A DNA stretch of 6,156 bases from Acetofilamentum sp. (GCA_020720565.1 DYOK01000097.1:1-6156); one strand, 5' to 3'. Positions 1 through 6,028 are shown, counted from the stretch's first letter. Numbers and translations: made by a program. The notes: generated from the sequence alone by a model not told the origin.

Positions 1-6
1 CATATC

Positions 7-1296
7 ATGGAAACGAATCAATATAGCGACATTACCAACGGATATTTAAACATGGAGCTTTTACGCTTTACCACTGCAGGAAGTGTAGATGACGGCAAAA
101 GCACGCTAATTGGTCGATTGTTGTACGACAGCAAGGCCATTTTCGAAGATCAAATGGAAGCCATTGAACGTGCCAGTGCTAAATCGGGCGAAACCGAAGT
201 TAATTTGGCACTTTTGACCGATGGATTGCGTGCCGAACGCGAACAAGGGATTACCATCGATGTGGCTTACCGATACTTTGCAACCCCAAAACGTAAGTTT
301 ATTATTGCCGACACCCCGGGGCATACGCAATACACCCGTAACATGGTTACCGGAGCATCGACCGCCAACGTGGCTCTAATTCTTATCGATGCCCGAAAAG
401 GCGTTATCGAGCAAACATTACGACACTCGTTTATTGCCTCTCTTTTGCAAATTCCACACATCATCATTTGTGTGAATAAAATGGATTTGGTCGATTATAA
501 CGAGAATATCTACGACGACATCCAAAAGCAATACGAAGCCGTTTCTGGTAAGCTTAATGTACACGACATTCGCTTTGTGCCCATCAGTGCTTTAAAAGGC
601 GATAACGTGGTCGATCGCTCTACCAAAATGGATTGGTATCAAGGCCCTACTTTGATGTATTTATTGGAAAACATCCACATCGGCAGCGACCAAAATTACC
701 ACGATGCCCGTTTTCCGGTGCAATATGTAGTCCGACCGCAAACAACCGAATATCACGATTACAGAGCCTTTGCCGGCAGAGTAGCCGGTGGCGTATTCGA
801 AGTAGGTGATTCCGTTGTCGCATTGCCCTCGGGTTTCGAATCGAAAATTAAACAAATTGTTGAATTCGAAAAAACGGATGTTGTTAAAGCCTATCCGCCC
901 CAGTCGGTAAGCATAGTTCTGGAAGACGAAATCGATATCAGTAGAGGTGATATGATTGCTAAAAAGAATCAATTGCCCCAAAGCAACCAAGATATCGATA
1001 TGATGATATGCTGGTTTAACGAAAAACCTATGCAATTACGAGGTAAATACGCCATACGTCACACTTCGAATGATGCCCGCTGTGTAATAAACGAAGTGGT
1101 TAACAAAATCAATGTAAACACTTTAGATAAAGATTTTGACGACAAAGATGTTAAAATGAACGACATTGCACGCATCAAAATTAGAACAACAAAAGCATTG
1201 CATTACGATTCGTATTCGAAAAACCGAAACACTGGAAGCATTATATTGATTGACGAAGGTACCAACGAAACTGTGGCGGCAGGCATGATCATTTAG
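7..1296 (+). CDS. cysN: Sulfate adenylyltransferase subunit 1 (CysN), GTPase
   Basis: CysN is the GTP-hydrolysing subunit of the CysDN ATP sulfurylase, which makes adenosine 5'-phosphosulfate from ATP and sulfate in the cytoplasm, the first step of sulfate assimilation. The 429-residue protein shows the full translation-factor GTPase signature: P-loop GSVDDGKST at residues 25-33, the switch I region ending in REQGITIDVAYRYF (about 78-91), DTPGH at 102-106, NKMD at 157-160 and an SALKGDN G5-type motif near 193-199. EF-Tu-like beta-barrel domains follow from about residue 235 to the end. The protein stops after these domains and has no fused APS kinase (CysC) domain, unlike NodQ-type proteins. 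The ATG at 7 is the first start visible; Met16 is a possible alternative, but the window begins only 6 bases upstream, so leader and operon context (normally cysD directly before) cannot be seen. Family assignment is firm. Confidence 0.96.
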   Translation: METNQYSDITNGYLNMELLRFTTAGSVDDGKSTLIGRLLYDSKAIFEDQMEAIERASAKSGETEVNLALLTDGLRAEREQGITIDVAYRYFATPKRKFIIADTPGHTQYTRNMVTGASTANVALILIDARKGVIEQTLRHSFIASLLQIPHIIICVNKMDLVDYNENIYDDIQKQYEAVSGKLNVHDIRFVPISALKGDNVVDRSTKMDWYQGPTLMYLLENIHIGSDQNYHDARFPVQYVVRPQTTEYHDYRAFAGRVAGGVFEVGDSVVALPSGFESKIKQIVEFEKTDVVKAYPPQSVSIVLEDEIDISRGDMIAKKNQLPQSNQDIDMMICWFNEKPMQLRGKYAIRHTSNDARCVINEVVNKINVNTLDKDFDDKDVKMNDIARIKIRTTKALHYDSYSKNRNTGSIILIDEGTNETVAAGMII

Positions 1297-1461
1297 TTTG
1301 GAATACTTACCTAGTTTAATAGATTATAACTACAAGGTTATTAGATACTTATATTTTCAAAATACAACGAGGTCATATACGAGATTTATAGGTCTAATAA
1401 AAAATACACATCGGTGCCGAATCAAAATTAAAAATATCTAGCGTAATATTTTTTTAACATA
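1297..1461. other. AT-rich intergenic spacer after cysN
   Basis: This spacer separates cysN from the toxin-antitoxin promoter. I find no coding potential. The only symmetries are small: TATTTT-C-AAAATA at 1352-1364, whose one-base loop is too tight for a stable hairpin, and TCGG-TG-CCGA around 1411-1420. Neither is followed by a T tract in the right place, so I cannot point to a terminator for cysN. Confidence 0.5.
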
Positions 1462-1492
1462 TTGAATTTCAGTTGTTAATTTTATATCTTTG
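1462..1492 (+). promoter_or_regulatory. Bacteroidota-type promoter of the toxin-antitoxin operon
   Basis: A TTG at 1462-1464 (-33 element) is followed after 20 nt by TATCTTTG at 1485-1492, a perfect match to the TAnnTTTG -7 element used by the primary sigma factor of Bacteroidota. Transcription should start within roughly 4-10 nt of 1492, and the antitoxin ATG is at 1505, so the 5' leader would be very short or absent. The in-frame TTG at 1490 lies inside the -7 element, which rules it out as a start codon. Confidence 0.75.
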
Positions 1493-1504
1493 AAAAAAAA
1501 CAAT

Positions 1505-1747
1505 ATGAACACCATCGAATTGAGAAATAGTTTCCATCAGTTGATTGATTCATTTAACAACGAAAATGCTTTATCAAAATTCTATTCCATTATGCTTAAA
1601 ATGGACGAAAACAAAGATGGTACACTTTGGAGCAGATTAAATTCGGATGATCGGAATGAATTGGAACGTGCAGATTTTGAATCGAATGAAGATTCCAATT
1701 TAATTCCACAACACGAAATTCTAAACAAACATAAGAAGTGGCTTTAA
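1505..1747 (+). CDS. Antitoxin component of a RelE/ParE-type toxin-antitoxin pair
   Basis: This 80-residue acidic, mostly helical protein precedes a RelE/ParE-like toxin and overlaps it, the usual antitoxin-first order. The layout matches small antitoxins common in Bacteroidota: an N-terminal helix (ELRNSFHQLID, about 5-15), a middle stretch containing KDGTLWSRL (37-45), an acidic segment (about 49-64) and a C-terminal tail IPQHEILNKHKKWL (67-80) that probably wraps around the toxin. No classical ribbon-helix-helix or HTH motif stands out, so the DNA-binding mode is unclear. The reading frame extends upstream to a TTG at 1490, but that codon is part of the promoter's -7 element, so ATG 1505 is chosen. 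The expected role is neutralising the toxin and, by analogy, repressing the shared promoter. Sequence and context support the role well; no specific family name is claimed. Confidence 0.82.
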   Translation: MNTIELRNSFHQLIDSFNNENALSKFYSIMLKMDENKDGTLWSRLNSDDRNELERADFESNEDSNLIPQHEILNKHKKWL

Positions 1748-2034
1748 CTATTTATTGGTCGAAAACTGCCGATAAAGATTTCGATCGAATCATTGAATAT
1801 TTAAACCATGAATGGGGCGAATCCGTTACAAGGGCATTTGTTAAAAAAACGTACGATTTTCTTGACATATTAAGTGAATTTTCGGAAATCGGTTCGCTTG
1901 AGAATGAAAAATTAAATATTCGGGGATTTGTATTAATGAGGCAAATTGTAGTTTTTTACAAAATTAAACACCAAAAAATAATATTGTTAAAGTTTTTCAA
2001 TAATAAACAACATCCAGAACGAAAAAGAATCTAA
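1738..2034 (+). CDS. RelE/ParE-superfamily toxin
   Basis: This 98-residue basic protein has the compact RelE/ParE fold pattern: a first strand LTIYWSKTADKDFDRIIEYL (3-22) leading into two helices (about 12-47), then three beta strands around RGFVLMRQIVVFYKI (62-76) and KIILLKFFNNKQHPE (80-94). The family's C-terminal "FF-N/D-x-R/K-Q-x-P" signature is seen at 86-93. Known members either cleave mRNA at the ribosome (RelE) or poison DNA gyrase (ParE); sequence alone does not tell which applies here. The GTG start overlaps the antitoxin gene by 10 bp, implying translational coupling and lower toxin synthesis. An ATG start is not available nearby, and GTG places the first beta strand at the usual distance from the N-terminus. 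The gene is full length with no frameshift, so the pair is probably intact. Confidence 0.85.
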   Translation: MALTIYWSKTADKDFDRIIEYLNHEWGESVTRAFVKKTYDFLDILSEFSEIGSLENEKLNIRGFVLMRQIVVFYKIKHQKIILLKFFNNKQHPERKRI

Positions 2035-2045
2035 AAAGATGGAAC

Positions 2046-2840
2046 ATGAATACTAAATATTTGGTACAATTAAGCACTTTTCTGTTATTGATTGTATTAA
2101 GCTTTTCATCGTGCACCATCGAAAACCGATTGTATAACGAGGGCTATCATATCGGGTTTAAAAACGAAAAAATCAATACCAATACGCAGTCTAAAAGGTC
2201 TGAGTCCCCTAAAAAGGCATTTGCACAATACTATTCGGAAATCAAGCGATCGAACTTGGTTTGCAGTAACGATACGCAACCCACACCCGATACCAACATG
2301 GTCAAAAGTTCGAACCAAGCCGAAAACCAAGCAAATTGCGATGTTATCGTGCTCAAAGACGGCGAGGAATTCGAATGCAAAGTTGTAGAAGTTAACCCCA
2401 AAGACATTAAATACCGTTCGTGCCATGGAACGAGCGATTCATTGTTAAGCATTGCCAAATCGAGTGTTTTTCTGATTCAGTATCCCGATGGATCAAAAGA
2501 TGTATTTAAAGATGCTGAACTTATTAGCGAACGGCAGATCGTCGAGAATACAGAATCTGCACCAAACCATTCTAATAGTTTCGACTCCGAACCTCAAAAA
2601 GACAATCCCACAATATCCATAATGTCTTTTGCATCGGCTATTACCGCACAATTAATATTGTTGTATAGCGGAGATACCGGACACGTACTTGTTGGAATAT
2701 TTGGTGTGGCGGCTCTAGTGCTTGGACTAGTCGGCATCATTAAAAGACAACGTTTCTTCGGTTTTTCGTTAGTCGGTGTCATTTATGGAGGTATTGTGGT
2801 TACTACTTTATTGTTATTATTTATTTCGTTTGGTATTTAA
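2046..2840 (+). CDS. Lipoprotein with C-terminal membrane segments, function unknown
   Basis: The 264-residue product starts with a lipoprotein signal peptide: hydrophobic core at about 5-20 and a lipobox ending FSSC, with Cys23 as the lipidated residue. Directly after it comes TIENRLYNEGYHIGF (24-38), like the "IEKRxYxxGYHI" motif that follows the lipid cysteine in many Bacteroidota envelope proteins. A low-complexity polar linker (about 40-97) leads to a small domain at 98-154, containing CDVIVLKDGEEFECKV, then IKYRSC, then VFLIQYPDGSKDVF, a beta-rich module also recurrent in this phylum. Three hydrophobic segments (about 189-207, 211-232 and 239-262) form a DUF4190-like membrane end. Lipidation plus membrane helices suggests tight inner- or outer-membrane association. 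The gene begins 11 nt after the toxin stop and ends 11 nt before the ModE-type gene, so cotranscription is possible. No biochemical role can be assigned. Confidence 0.85.
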   Translation: MNTKYLVQLSTFLLLIVLSFSSCTIENRLYNEGYHIGFKNEKINTNTQSKRSESPKKAFAQYYSEIKRSNLVCSNDTQPTPDTNMVKSSNQAENQANCDVIVLKDGEEFECKVVEVNPKDIKYRSCHGTSDSLLSIAKSSVFLIQYPDGSKDVFKDAELISERQIVENTESAPNHSNSFDSEPQKDNPTISIMSFASAITAQLILLYSGDTGHVLVGIFGVAALVLGLVGIIKRQRFFGFSLVGVIYGGIVVTTLLLLFISFGI

Positions 2841-2851
2841 AATACATTATC

Positions 2852-3208
2852 ATGCCCCAAATCTCATACTCCATACAAGGTCGATTGTGGATAAACTCTG
2901 GCGAAACGCCATTATTTGGTTCGGGCAAATTGGCACTTATCTGCAAAATTAAAAACCTAAAGTCGCTTCGGAAAGCTGCCGAAGAGATGGGTATGTCGTA
3001 TCGCAAAGCATGGTATAGTATCAATCAAATCAACACCTTAGCCGCATCGCCCGTTGTCATCTTAAAACGTGGCGGCAAAAATGGTGGCGAAGCCGAAATT
3101 ACCGAATATGGCGAACGGCTTATTGTTTTCTATCACAAACTAGAGCAAGACTTAGCCGAATTTATTAAGGATAAAAGCCAAGCCTTAAAAACACTCGATA
3201 TCGCTTAG
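2852..3208 (+). CDS. ModE-type winged-helix regulator lacking the molybdate-binding domain
   Basis: This 118-residue protein matches the N-terminal DNA-binding domain of ModE, the molybdate-responsive repressor. Visible landmarks are LFGSGKLALICKI (21-33), the helix-turn-helix LRKAAEEMGMSYRKAWYSINQIN (39-61), the wing RGGKNGGEAEIT (73-84) and the following YGERLIVFYHKLEQDLAEFI helix (86-105), which in ModE mediates dimerisation. Length stops there: the C-terminal Mop/di-Mop molybdate-binding domain of E. coli ModE (about 260 residues in all) is absent. Short single-domain members are known in many bacteria, so this is unlikely to be a truncation. Ligand and targets cannot be read from sequence, and no molybdate transport or cofactor genes lie in the window. 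It follows the lipoprotein gene by 11 nt and its stop overlaps the stop of the opposing Lrp gene by 4 bp. No Shine-Dalgarno sequence is seen, as is usual here. Confidence 0.88.
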   Translation: MPQISYSIQGRLWINSGETPLFGSGKLALICKIKNLKSLRKAAEEMGMSYRKAWYSINQINTLAASPVVILKRGGKNGGEAEITEYGERLIVFYHKLEQDLAEFIKDKSQALKTLDIA

Positions 3209-3669
3209 TCGATTGGTAAAACACGATCGAAACCCTCTTGAAGAGAAATAAAAGTTTCGGTACTCACCACTTCGGGAATCGATTGTAACTTTTCGACAAT
3301 CAAATTTTTAAGCTGCTCGTTGGTTTTGGTGTATGCCTTAAGCAAGAGCGAATATTTACCCGTAATGTGATGGCATTCGACCACTTCAGGAATTTTAAGA
3401 ATTTTCTGGAACACCTCGTCGTGAGATCGAGAGTTGAGAATATTAACTTGCAAACCAATAAATGCACAGGTTTGATACCCAAAATGGGCAGGCTTTATTT
3501 GCAAATGTGCCCCATCAATTAATCCACTTTTATTAATTTTTTGCATTCGCTGGTGTACCGCTGCTCCCGAAATGTGACATTGGCGTGCAATTTCCAAATA
3601 CGAGGTTCGGGCATCTTCGAGCAAAATTCTAAGAATTTTGCGGTCTAAACTGTCAATTTTTAATTCCAT
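3205..3669 (-). CDS. Lrp/AsnC-family transcriptional regulator
   Basis: The 154-residue product has the complete two-domain Lrp/AsnC plan. The N-terminal winged HTH spans about residues 5-55: LDRKILRILLEDAR (8-21), then the helix-turn-helix SYLEIARQCHISGAAVHQRMQKI (23-45) and GLID (49-52). The C-terminal RAM effector-binding domain spans about 62-145 and includes IPEVVECHHITGKYSLLLKA (93-112), the counterpart of the family's V-TGxYD region. Such proteins form dimers to octamers or larger and sense amino acids. The gene is divergent from the Cys/Met lyase gene, matching the mdeR-mdeA pair of Pseudomonas putida, where the Lrp homologue controls methionine gamma-lyase. I infer a similar local role, probably with autoregulation. 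ATG 3669 is the start, since the protein begins right at the family's first helix. It ends tail-to-tail with the ModE-type gene, overlapping 4 bp. Confidence 0.93.
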   Translation of the reverse strand: MELKIDSLDRKILRILLEDARTSYLEIARQCHISGAAVHQRMQKINKSGLIDGAHLQIKPAHFGYQTCAFIGLQVNILNSRSHDEVFQKILKIPEVVECHHITGKYSLLLKAYTKTNEQLKNLIVEKLQSIPEVVSTETFISLQEGFDRVLPID

Positions 3670-3681
3670 CGTTGTTTTTTA

Positions 3682-3769
3682 TTACAAAATATGTTATTTT
3701 ATAACCAAATCATCTTAATCACTTACAAATTTATGTATTTTTTGATAATATGATGTAAAACAGTTGTAA
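3682..3769. promoter_or_regulatory. Candidate Lrp operator region between the divergent genes
   Basis: TTACAA occurs at 3682-3687 and 3723-3728, and its inverse TTGTAA at 3764-3769. The three starts are exactly 41 bp apart, close to four helical turns. A perfect palindrome, GTTAT-TTT-ATAAC, lies at 3693-3705. Lrp-family proteins typically bind several helically phased AT-rich sites, so this is a plausible operator array for the adjacent regulator acting on itself and on the lyase gene. The repeats and spacing are seen directly; their function is inferred, and short AT-rich words recur by chance in such DNA. Confidence 0.4.
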
Positions 3770-3770
3770 A

Positions 3771-3804
3771 TTTTGTGTATTTACTTTCAAATTCGTTATC
3801 ATTG
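3771..3804 (+). promoter_or_regulatory. Candidate promoter of the lyase gene
   Basis: TTTTG at 3771-3775 followed after 21 nt by TATCATTG at 3797-3804 resembles the Bacteroidota TTG / TAnnTTTG promoter with one mismatch in the -7 element. It would give a leader of about 40 nt before ATG 3853. An alternative is TTG at 3742-3744 with an imperfect -7 element (TAAATTTTG, one base too long) at 3767-3775. Either would overlap or abut the third TTGTAA element. Confidence 0.35.
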
Positions 3805-3852
3805 CAAATGAATAAAAATAGAATTAATTACTTCAAACAACACAATAAAATT

Positions 3853-5058
3853 ATGGACAAATTACATTTCGATCCCGCCACTGCCCTATTGCAATCGGCA
3901 CACGACGACAACCAACATGGTGTCAATATTTCGGTCAGCGATTCGGCCACGTTTACTTTCGAAAGCGGTAAGCAAATGACCGAAACATTTAACGGCGAGC
4001 ATCAAGCCTTTTTATATTCACGTCATTGGAATCCGACCAATTTAGAATTATGCAAATCTTTAGCAGCTATGGAAGGCTCTGAGGCAGCTTGGGTTACCGG
4101 ATCGGGAATGGCGGCTATTACCACCAGCATTTTGCAACTTTGTAAAACAGGCGATCACATTGTATCGAGCATGACCACATATGGTGGCACATTTGCGTTT
4201 TTTAAAAATTGGCTTCCCGCTATGGGCATCGAAGTGAGTTTTGTCGATATTTCGAATCACGACGAAGTCGAAAAAGCCATACGTCCCAACACCAAAGTGG
4301 TCTATACCGAAACCATGACCAATCCTTTGTTACAGATATCCGATGTACCAACATTAGCAAAAATTGCCCACAGACATCATGCCCAATTGGTGATCGACAA
4401 CACTTTTACACCCATGATTTTCTCGCCAATTCAATTGGGTGCCGATGTGGTGGTTTACAGTATGACCAAATTTATTAATGGTAAAAACGACACCACCGCT
4501 GGGGCAATATGCGGAAGTAACGAGTTTATCAATGCATTAATCGATTTGAACAATGGAACCGCCATGTTGTTAGGTCCTGTACTTGATACATTCAGAGCCT
4601 CTAGCATTCACAAAAACCTGTTCACATTGCACTTGCGCATGAAACAACACAGCAGCAATGCGATGTACTTAGCCAAACGATTTAAAGAAGTGGGCTTAAA
4701 AGTGAACTATGCAGGATGTAAAGACCATCCACAACATGATATTATGACCCAAACCATGAATAAAGCTTATGGCTATGGCGGAATGATCTCTATCGACTTG
4801 GGTACCAAAGAAAAAGCCAGCGACTTTATGGCATTTATGCAACAACGTGGCGTGGGTTATTTAGCCGTTAGTTTAGGTTATTTTAAAACACTGTTCAGCA
4901 ACTCTGGCACCAGCACTTCGTCGGAGGTACCCCAATCGATTCAAGATAAAATGGGACTTTCGGAAGGTTTAGTGCGTTACTCTGTTGGCCTTGACCACGA
5001 TATCGAACATACGTTCTCGATAATCGAATCGTGTTTAAGCGACTTGAATCTAATTTAA
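3853..5058 (+). CDS. PLP-dependent Cys/Met metabolism enzyme, methionine gamma-lyase-like
   Basis: This 401-residue fold-type I PLP enzyme belongs to the Cys/Met metabolism family (methionine gamma-lyase, cystathionine gamma- and beta-lyases, gamma-synthase). Landmarks: YSR at 55-57 (phosphate binding from the partner subunit), SGM at 84-86, Tyr110, Asp182-Asn183 under the cofactor ring, SMTK at 203-206 with Lys206 as the Schiff-base lysine, and VRYSVGLD (374-381) with Arg375 binding the substrate carboxylate. Length and spacing fit methionine gamma-lyase (about 398 residues), which yields methanethiol, ammonia and 2-oxobutyrate. However, the position of the characteristic catalytic Cys116 of P. 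putida enzyme is Gly112 here (YGGTF), as in cystathionine lyases, so the substrate is uncertain. The divergent Lrp gene favours amino-acid catabolism. The frame is open back to GTG 3775, but those 26 residues are unlike the family, so ATG 3853 is chosen; ATG 3808 is a lesser alternative. Confidence 0.9.
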   Translation: MDKLHFDPATALLQSAHDDNQHGVNISVSDSATFTFESGKQMTETFNGEHQAFLYSRHWNPTNLELCKSLAAMEGSEAAWVTGSGMAAITTSILQLCKTGDHIVSSMTTYGGTFAFFKNWLPAMGIEVSFVDISNHDEVEKAIRPNTKVVYTETMTNPLLQISDVPTLAKIAHRHHAQLVIDNTFTPMIFSPIQLGADVVVYSMTKFINGKNDTTAGAICGSNEFINALIDLNNGTAMLLGPVLDTFRASSIHKNLFTLHLRMKQHSSNAMYLAKRFKEVGLKVNYAGCKDHPQHDIMTQTMNKAYGYGGMISIDLGTKEKASDFMAFMQQRGVGYLAVSLGYFKTLFSNSGTSTSSEVPQSIQDKMGLSEGLVRYSVGLDHDIEHTFSIIESCLSDLNLI

Positions 5059-5127
5059 GCTCAACAAGTTAAATATTTCTGATTACAATATACCGAAGGA
5101 CTTTAACTCCCCCTCTTGTATTTTGAA

Positions 5128-5163
5128 AAGCTGTTCTCAAAACTGGGAACAGCTTATTTTTTT
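5128..5163 (+). terminator. Intrinsic terminator of the lyase gene
   Basis: AAGCTGTTCTC at 5128-5138 pairs with GGGAACAGCTT at 5145-5155, giving an 11-bp stem (one G-U pair) with a six-base loop. One A and a run of seven T follow at 5157-5163. The hairpin begins about 70 nt after the lyase stop codon, a typical rho-independent terminator arrangement. Confidence 0.9.
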
Positions 5164-5212
5164 GTGCACAAGCCAGAACAAATAATAATAAATGGAGCTA
5201 ACAGAATGTATC

Positions 5213-5323
5213 GCCAGTATGGGTAGGCGTGGATTTCGGTGTCATTCCTATCCTCAGAGAAAAACGTTGAACTGAGAACAGGATACTGATTGTAATCACT
5301 ATCCCACGCTTACCTATATTGGC
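5213..5323. repeat. 111-bp imperfect palindrome; possible structured RNA or REPIN/MITE-like element
   Basis: Positions 5213-5232 can pair with 5304-5323 over 20 consecutive positions. Seventeen are Watson-Crick and three (5217/5319, 5221/5315, 5226/5310) are G-U when read as + strand RNA. Inside, GTG/CAC (5239-5241 with 5297-5299), ATT/AAT (5244-5246 with 5294-5296) and TATCCT/AGGATA (5249-5254 with 5280-5285) continue the symmetry. CTCAG/CTGAG (5253-5257 with 5272-5276) offers an alternative pairing near the apex. It sits between the 3' ends of two convergent genes, a usual home for REP/REPIN elements, and its left arm contains GTAG, the head tetranucleotide of several REP families. No target-site duplication is visible and no T tract follows directly, so it is not a standard terminator. 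Identity is unknown; the pairing itself is plain. Confidence 0.7.
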
Positions 5324-5335
5324 TGGCAGGACAAG

Positions 5336-5578
5336 TTAATTTTTTATTGTAAGCCCATTTTTATCTTTAAAATTTCCAGTAACAATCATGATTAAGTCTA
5401 TGAATGACCAGATTCCTAGTCCCCCTAGAGTCAAGAGCATTACTATTCCAGTAACAATTTTACCCGCATAAAATCTGTGAACACCAAATGCTCCGAGAAA
5501 TAAGCAGAATAGAATCATTGGCACAAAGCCTTTGTCACTTTTTTGTTCAGTTTGAAATGTTTGATTTTCCATAGTCAT
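5336..5578 (-). CDS. TM2-domain small membrane protein
   Basis: The 80-residue protein is a typical bacterial TM2 domain: a polar N-terminus (1-17), a first membrane helix (about 19-35) ending in GVHRFYAGK (32-40) with the diagnostic HRFY, a second helix with LLTLGGLGIWSFIDLI (48-63), and the closing FKDKNG (70-75). TM2 proteins sit in the cytoplasmic membrane as two-helix hairpins; their biochemical role in bacteria is not settled. The frame runs upstream to a TTG at 5608, but that codon lies within a good -7 promoter element, so a downstream ATG is preferred. ATG 5578 is the first; ATG 5572 (78 residues) is equally compatible. The gene is convergent with the lyase gene and appears monocistronic. 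Confidence 0.88.
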   Translation of the reverse strand: MTMENQTFQTEQKSDKGFVPMILFCLFLGAFGVHRFYAGKIVTGIVMLLTLGGLGIWSFIDLIMIVTGNFKDKNGLTIKN

Positions 5579-5605
5579 TTGTTTTTGATTATTATTAATA
5601 AATGT

Positions 5606-5613
5606 CAAAGTTA
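5606..5613 (-). promoter_or_regulatory. Candidate -7 element of the TM2 gene
   Basis: Read on the minus strand, TAACTTTG matches the Bacteroidota TAnnTTTG -7 element exactly and lies 27 nt upstream of ATG 5578, giving a leader of about 20 nt. No clear TTG is found about 20 nt further upstream, so the promoter is only half supported. Confidence 0.45.
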
Positions 5614-5699
5614 AAATAAAATTTGGTTTTTTTGCCCATGATATGATATTAATTTCCCATTTCCATCTAAATTATTTATTAAGAGTAATAAGTAAGCTA

Positions 5700-5876
5700 C
5701 TAGACGGTGTGAATAAAATCAATCACAAATAATCCTCCAGTATTTAAAAAAATTCCAGAAATATTAAAGAATATGATTGCTATTAATATCCCAAAGTCAA
5801 GTAGTCCCATACCCCAACGCTCAGTACATAAATAATGGATGTCAATGATTCCATTTATACCAGATTGAAATACCAC
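5700..5876 (-). pseudogene. Possible small hydrophobic protein or membrane-gene remnant
   Basis: From a GTG at 5876 the minus strand stays open for 58 codons. The predicted peptide has a polar start, then ERWGMGLLDFGILIAIIFF (19-37), which looks like a membrane helix flanked by Trp/Arg, followed by a second hydrophobic stretch (about 40-54). An in-frame stop lies three codons upstream of the GTG. An ATG eight bases upstream of the GTG lies in another frame that stops after 14 codons, which would fit decay by frameshift. There is no matching promoter or good start. The composition is more protein-like than expected from random AT-rich DNA, but I do not recognise a family, and any resemblance to the neighbouring TM2 protein is weak. 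Confidence 0.25.
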
Positions 5877-6028
5877 AGTTGTGCATTACTTTTTAGATTG
5901 AATTTTATCTGTTTTCGTGTTCCATTTTTATCGTCAATATCTATTCAATAGCCTGCAATTACCCCTTTTTTCAAACAATACAAATCAAAATTCTAATCCA
6001 TTCAAAAGTTAATACAATTATGAGTTTT

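Noticed and set aside
661..1035. Long minus-strand open frame within cysN, and similar antisense frames in other genes
   Set aside because: These are shadows of well-supported coding sequences and show no recognisable domain or start context.
1490..1504. Upstream TTG start extending the antitoxin by five residues
   Set aside because: The TTG is part of the TATCTTTG promoter element, so it should not be in the transcript; ATG 1505 is preferred.
1505..2034. Defence or phage-resistance island around the toxin-antitoxin pair
   Set aside because: No nuclease, helicase, restriction or CRISPR genes lie nearby; the pair looks like a stand-alone cassette between ordinary genes.
3775..3852. GTG start extending the lyase by 26 residues
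   Set aside because: The extension is unlike the family N-terminus, lies in the promoter region and would make the enzyme longer than its relatives.
3670..3852. Riboswitch, such as a SAM-sensing element, upstream of the lyase
   Set aside because: The leader is AT-rich without the long paired stems or conserved cores of known SAM riboswitches.
5579..5608. TTG start extending the TM2 protein by ten residues
   Set aside because: The codon falls within a TAACTTTG -7 element on the minus strand, and ATG codons follow at 5578 and 5572.
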